Of a stretch of DNA of 64,000 nucleotides, positions 60,738 to 64,000 are shown one piece after another. The notes beneath the pieces were generated by a model. The model searched no databases. It saw only the letters and a program-made list of their open reading frames with translations, and had not been told where the DNA came from. The DNA is from Pseudomonas orientalis (GTDB lineage Bacteria; Pseudomonadota; Gammaproteobacteria; Pseudomonadales; Pseudomonadaceae), in NCBI RefSeq assembly GCF_001439815.1, contig NZ_JYLM01000007.1, positions 310,001 through 374,000 on the forward strand, written 5' to 3'. Each line of letters opens with the position of its first letter. Position 1 is the stretch's first letter. The position numbers were made by a program, and so were the translations under genes.

Positions 60738-60764
60738 GAAAAGCCCGGGCGACCGGGCTTTTTG
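60738..60764 (+). terminator. Terminator upstream of the holin gene
   Basis: AAAAGCCCGG and CCGGGCTTTTT pair around GCGA. It lies between the operator-controlled promoter and the holin, so read-through or antitermination would be needed for that promoter to serve the holin. Confidence 0.85.
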
Positions 60765-60833
60765 GAATGCCTACCTATCGAAGTGTGTGTAATTGAAAAA
60801 CGGACTATTCAGTGCTCAGCCAGGAGGCGTGAC

Positions 60834-61178
60834 ATGACAAACGAACAACAAGCGTTAGCGGAAATGCCTATCTGGCTGGTGATCATATTGGCTCTGGTCG
60901 GCGGCGTTTCCGGCGAGATGTGGCGCGCCGACAAGGAAGGCGCCCGCGGTTGGTCGCTGGTTCGGCGCCTGGCGCTAAGGTCCGGGGCGTGCATGGTCTG
61001 CGGGGTCTCGGCCTTGATGCTGTGCTACGCCGCCGGTATGTCGATCTGGACCGCCGGAGCCATAGGTTGCCTGACCGCCATGGCCGGCGCGGACGTGGCC
61101 ATCGGCCTTTATGAACGTTGGGCGGCCAGGCGCGTCGGGGTCAACGAGGCCCCGACCTCTCGCCCGGATCAGCAGTAA
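60834..61178 (+). CDS. Phage/pyocin-type holin
   Basis: 114 residues from the ATG at 60834, with CAGGAGG seven bases upstream. The first helix is at 10-27 (MPIWLVIILALVGGVSGE), with two further hydrophobic stretches (ACMVCGVSALMLCYAAGM and AGAIGCLTAMAGADVAIGLY). The pattern matches holins at the start of R-tailocin and P2-like lysis modules. It would form the inner-membrane hole for endolysin release. Confidence 0.85.
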   Translation: MTNEQQALAEMPIWLVIILALVGGVSGEMWRADKEGARGWSLVRRLALRSGACMVCGVSALMLCYAAGMSIWTAGAIGCLTAMAGADVAIGLYERWAARRVGVNEAPTSRPDQQ

Positions 61179-61199
61179 CCGCTGCAAGGATGCAAGCAA

Positions 61200-61715
61200 A
61201 TGACACTTCTCGAAAAACCTTCGCAACTGCCGATGGCAATTGGGATTGCACTGAAGAGCGCGTTCCCGCAACTACGGGTAGGCAATCACCAGGACTTTTC
61301 CGGCGCGCCGGATAACACCGGCGTTTTGATCAGCGTGGAGCGCAACGGTCCGGGCGTTCGTTCCCTCGCAGGACGCAAGGCGCATGCGTTGTCGATCTCG
61401 CTCAGGGCCATGGTCGGCAGGGCGTCGGCACCGTTTGACGCCTGCGATCTGGCCAGCCAATTGATGGACCTTGCCTTGGACAACCGCTGGGGCCTGCCAC
61501 CCGAGCAGTGCGACCTGCCCTCCGCCATTATCGCGGCACCTTCCTCACTCACCGGTGCGGAAACGGACTACGACACCTGGACCGTTTCCTTCAACCAAAA
61601 CTTCTACCTCGGCCCGTCACTGCTCGACGATCCCGCCGGCAAACCGCCGTTTGCCCGCAGCTGGGAAGTCACGAACATCGACGATCCAGACCAGTACCGT
61701 TCGTTGCAGGAGTAG
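61200..61715 (+). CDS. Phage tail-associated protein (tail terminator-like), uncertain
   Basis: 171 residues, with AAGGA nine bases before the ATG. It is a soluble alpha/beta-looking protein (IALKSAFPQLRVG; GVLISVERNGPGVRSLAGRKAHALSISLRAM; PFDACDLASQLMDLALDNRWG). Its length, the holin next to it and this layout resemble the Gp37/tail-terminator group of Mu-like elements. No signature residue proves it. Confidence 0.5.
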   Translation: MTLLEKPSQLPMAIGIALKSAFPQLRVGNHQDFSGAPDNTGVLISVERNGPGVRSLAGRKAHALSISLRAMVGRASAPFDACDLASQLMDLALDNRWGLPPEQCDLPSAIIAAPSSLTGAETDYDTWTVSFNQNFYLGPSLLDDPAGKPPFARSWEVTNIDDPDQYRSLQE

Positions 61716-61851
61716 TCAATGCATTGCTACGGGATAGCCTCGGCCTGGTCTCGATACTGCCAGATCGCAACAGTAGCTTCCAAGCCAGCCAAGGCCCCCA
61801 CTGCTCGCACGAGCGGGAGGGAGCTTGGCAGATAAATAAACGGACTTGCAG

Positions 61852-62010
61852 ATGTTGAAAGAATTCAGATGCGGTAACTGCGAAAGACTTCTCGCCCGCA
61901 CGGGTGGGTTTACAGAGCTCCAGATCAAATGTTCCCGATGTGGGACGCTGAATCATGTGAAGGCCGCGAGCCTCGAGCAATCGCCCATGAGCGCCATACG
62001 CCCAATATAG
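61852..62010 (+). CDS. Com-like zinc-finger protein
   Basis: 52 residues, starting MLKEFRCGNCERLLARTGG. Two Cys pairs (CGNC at 7-10 and CSRC at about 27-30) form a zinc ribbon as in Mu Com, which activates translation of the mom DNA-modification gene. No mom or methylase gene follows. A repeat protein comes next, 38 bp downstream, so it may regulate that gene or be a remnant. The ribosome site is weak. Confidence 0.75.
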   Translation: MLKEFRCGNCERLLARTGGFTELQIKCSRCGTLNHVKAASLEQSPMSAIRPI

Positions 62011-62048
62011 AGGCCTGAACTTAAATCAGCTCAGTAGCGGAGTTTAAA

Positions 62049-63011
62049 ATGGAAAACGCAAATTCGGCGTCTCAAACCTTGCAAGATCTTTGGACCCAAG
62101 TGCAACCGGTGGATAACACCGGCATGCTTAGGCGCGTGGTTTTTGGGGACGGCAAGTTTTATGCGGCTGGTGGCAACGGTCTTCCCACAACCACTCAGCT
62201 TGTCAGCGGAGGCACGACTGGTACAGCGTGGACCAAGCTTAAGGGCGCCGTCACCTCTGATAGCGGAAAGGTCCTCAACGACCTGTACTGGAACGGTATT
62301 GGGGTACAGCTTCAAGCCCTTTCTCAATCCGGCAATGTGGTCTACGGCAGCACAGCACGCCCTGAAAGGGCTTGGACAGACATTACGGCAACTGTTCGCG
62401 CGTCCGGAGACTTGCAAGGCATTGTGTATTATGACCCAATTTTCGGCAGCAACACGACCTGGATACTGGTTGGGTCTAACGGTAAAGTCTTTTCCCGTTA
62501 TGGCGATTGGTCAGGCCAGGTGGAGCGCACTACGACCTTCACTTCTGGCGAGACTGTGTACTGCGTCAACGTCATTGGCGATTTTGTGTTGGTTGCGGGA
62601 TCGAATGGGAAGCTGCTTAGCGCTGTGAAGATGCCGACGGAGAATCCGCAATCATTTGCGACCAGAACCAGCACCTTCGGCACTAGCACCATCCTTTCCA
62701 TGAAGCTTTGCAACGGGAAAATGTTTATCGTTGGTGCGGATGGCAAGATGGCATATTCATCCGGTGGGCTTATCTGGACTGCTGTTGAAGATACCAGTTT
62801 CGGTGGAACCATCATCCGCGACATTGCTTACGGTAATGGCAAGTATGTAGCGGTCGGCGACGGCGGCAAGACAGCCGTTTCCGAGGATGGGATCGGCTGG
62901 GTTCAGCAAGCCAACACTTTCGCAGGAGCCGATATCCGGAGCGTCGCCTTCGGTAACGGCAACTTTGTAGCTGTTGGTGCAGGCGGCAAGATTGCTTACT
63001 GGACTCCATGA
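62049..63011 (+). CDS. Beta-propeller-like repeat protein, phage cargo or receptor-binding
   Basis: 320 residues with about six copies of a 40-50 residue unit ending in a G-N-G-K-hydrophobic-VG-x-G-G-K turn: GDGKFYAAGGNG, TTWILVGSNGK, GDFVLVAGSNGK, NGKMFIVGADGK, NGKYVAVGDGGK and NGNFVAVGAGGK. This suggests a six-bladed propeller or stacked beta structure. No signal peptide. Base composition is lower in GC than its neighbours. Such proteins occur next to tail-fibre genes, but no function is established. Confidence 0.65.
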   Translation: MENANSASQTLQDLWTQVQPVDNTGMLRRVVFGDGKFYAAGGNGLPTTTQLVSGGTTGTAWTKLKGAVTSDSGKVLNDLYWNGIGVQLQALSQSGNVVYGSTARPERAWTDITATVRASGDLQGIVYYDPIFGSNTTWILVGSNGKVFSRYGDWSGQVERTTTFTSGETVYCVNVIGDFVLVAGSNGKLLSAVKMPTENPQSFATRTSTFGTSTILSMKLCNGKMFIVGADGKMAYSSGGLIWTAVEDTSFGGTIIRDIAYGNGKYVAVGDGGKTAVSEDGIGWVQQANTFAGADIRSVAFGNGNFVAVGAGGKIAYWTP

Positions 63012-63329
63012 TCTTCTATCTCCTTGCGTAATAGAGCCCAGCCGTCGCGCTGGGCTTTTTCAGTTCTGATTCAGGCTCGCCACAGCCAGGGTGGCCCTTC
63101 GGGAGATGCCTGGGCGCGGATAAGCCGGTAGTACCGCGATGCAAGAAAACACCGGCAGCCCGCGCATCCTGACCTCACTGTGCTTCCAGGGGGGGCGAGA
63201 CAGTACAGGCGAGATCGTGCATTGGGGCGTCGACACTGGAATTGTCTTTGGCTGGCAGCGCGGGAAGACGCGCACACCTATTCAGGGCCTCAGCTTCGCT
63301 GGGGCTTTTCTCGTTATGAGGCAAGGAAA
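63012..63329. other. Intergenic region after the repeat protein
   Basis: Apart from the terminator at 63035-63060, the 318 bases show short open frames in several phases without ribosome sites. It resembles an eroded stretch of phage DNA. No gene supported. Confidence 0.5.
63035..63060 (+). terminator. Terminator of the repeat-protein gene
   Basis: AGCCCAGC and GCTGGGCT pair around CGTCGC, followed by TTTTT. Confidence 0.88.
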
Positions 63330-63908
63330 ATGTCCGGCACTATCCAGTCCAGCAACTACGTGCCGGGCGTTTCCGGCTGGAAGCTCAATACCCTCACCGG
63401 TGAGTTCGAGATTAACTCTTGCACCCCCGGCAGCGCGGCCAATGCGCCAGAGCGTCAGATGGTGTCGGTCGAAGTGGCCAGCTGGAGCAAGTACGACCTG
63501 CACAAGAATGCCGCCAACCTGCTCCAGTTCATGCAGGCCGAGCTGCAGAAGGTCCCCGAGCGGTATCGCCATGTCGCCGAATTCGAAGAGTTCGATGCGA
63601 GCTACGGCGATGAGTCGTTCAATCCCCGCCTGTTCCTAAGCTACGCCCGACTCGAAATAGAAGAAGAGCTGGCCGATCGCCTGGCGAAGGCTAAGGTTGC
63701 TGGTACACGGGTCAGCATCAAGAACGGCTTGACGACTGTCATCCACGATGGCGTTCACGCTAATTCACGGCCTGCCACTGAGCGAGCCTTTTCGTTTTCG
63801 ACTCCACCACACCCATTGCTCCGAGCTGGGAGTTCTGCTGGAGCTGACTTATTTGTACAGGTCGTACCTCGTCCACTTTTACTCTATAGAAGTGGCGATG
63901 GATCCTAA
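63330..63908 (+). CDS. C-terminal fragment of a phage tail-tip (gpJ/DUF1983-like) protein
   Basis: 192 residues from the ATG at 63330, with GGCAAGGAAA just upstream. The opening (MSGTIQSSNYVPGVSGWKLN and the following GEFEIN) is the phrase found at the start of the last domain of lambda-type host-specificity J proteins and in tail-fibre modules. Here it stands alone as a small gene. The C-terminal part (HANSRPATERAFSF onward) reads like non-family sequence, so the frame may be broken or extended. It hints at a siphovirus-type remnant mixed into the tailocin locus. Confidence 0.6.
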   Translation: MSGTIQSSNYVPGVSGWKLNTLTGEFEINSCTPGSAANAPERQMVSVEVASWSKYDLHKNAANLLQFMQAELQKVPERYRHVAEFEEFDASYGDESFNPRLFLSYARLEIEEELADRLAKAKVAGTRVSIKNGLTTVIHDGVHANSRPATERAFSFSTPPHPLLRAGSSAGADLFVQVVPRPLLLYRSGDGS

Positions 63909-64000
63909 CGACCTGGCCCTTGGCGTGTTCGCGTGGCTTGGTGGTACCGGCACTGTGTTGCTTGGTGATCTGTGGTGTTGCTCCACTGCCACGCAGATGC
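63898..64000 (+). CDS. 5' end of a small hydrophobic protein (partial)
   Basis: An ATG at 63898 overlaps the previous gene's end and opens a frame that runs out of the window after 34 codons (MDPNDLALGVFAWLGGTGTV). The Gly-rich hydrophobic start could be a second holin or lysis protein. Not enough sequence to decide. Confidence 0.4.
   Translation, partial: MDPNDLALGVFAWLGGTGTVLLGDLWCCSTATQM

Larger units (their letters stand above)
60242..60833. other. Regulatory region between repressor and holin
   Basis: These 592 bases hold a terminator for the repressor gene, operator dyads with a promoter at 60361-60401, a stretch of GGCAAGGATGCC-type imperfect repeats (60436-60550) and a second terminator at 60738-60764. 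I found no convincing gene. It may be an untranslated leader or small RNA. Confidence 0.6.

Noticed and set aside
63139..63639. 166-residue frame overlapping the tail-tip fragment
   Set aside because: Out of phase with the J-like protein at 63330, which has a ribosome site and a recognisable motif; the alternative frame has neither.
1..64000. CRISPR array, tRNA or insertion sequence
   Set aside because: The evenly placed palindromes are REPINs scattered between genes, not spacer arrays. No cloverleaf with a CCA-adjacent acceptor stem and no transposase gene was recognised.

Overview
The window is chromosomal DNA from a Pseudomonas of the fluorescens group. Signs are the high GC, the gene order nth / metG / apbC, the glpFKRD set, the aat transporter with aauRS, the rsmZ-fdxA-mutS locus, and many REP/REPIN palindromes of the GAGCAAGCTCGC and GGGGGCTTGCCCCC types. 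No rRNA, tRNA or CRISPR array was seen. All calls come from reading the sequence and from remembered family features; no search was run.

0.1-8.6 kb: a signalling block. A minus-strand operon encodes a REC-GGDEF-EAL regulator, a periplasmic di-haem cytochrome c peroxidase, a membrane histidine kinase and a REC-histidine kinase hybrid. A divergent plus-strand operon carries a REC protein with a degenerate HD-GYP domain, a Nudix hydrolase and a GNAT acetyltransferase. 8.8-14.5 kb: metR, an alpha/beta hydrolase, a DsbA/FrnE-like oxidoreductase, an arginase-fold protein coupled to two small DMT transporters, and a MipA/OmpV outer membrane protein.

14.6-22.1 kb: an uncharacterised six-gene cluster (HAD phosphatase, class III aminotransferase, alpha/beta hydrolase, FemAB-like acyltransferase, histidine kinase, NtrC-type regulator). 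A good sigma-54 promoter and a TGTAGC dyad at enhancer distance lie in front of it, so the last gene probably activates the whole cluster.

22.1-29.3 kb: glpM, aauR-aauS and aatJQMP for acidic amino-acid uptake, with a sigma-54 promoter and AauR-type sites upstream of aatJ. 29.5-34.6 kb: glycerol catabolism (glpF, glpK, glpR, glpD). 34.9-48.2 kb: housekeeping genes (ybaK-like, an ABC ATPase, argF, a molybdopterin oxidoreductase, grxD, bfr, bfd, a peroxiredoxin, rnt, pyrC, motY, argG) and a BvgA/EvgA-like response regulator behind an AT-rich leader. 48.2-53.7 kb: a PA3496-type small protein, nth, a truncated rnfB/rsxB, metG, apbC. 53.7-57.2 kb: a GacA box, the rsmZ regulatory RNA, fdxA, mutS.

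57.2-64 kb: accessory DNA beside mutS, the usual tailocin/prophage site in this group. It holds a DUF3077 gene with a structured leader, a lipoprotein, a probable Panacea toxin-antitoxin pair, an S24 (PrtR/CI-like) repressor with operators and a LexA-type box, a holin, phage tail genes, a Com-like zinc-finger protein and a repeat protein. It continues past the right edge.
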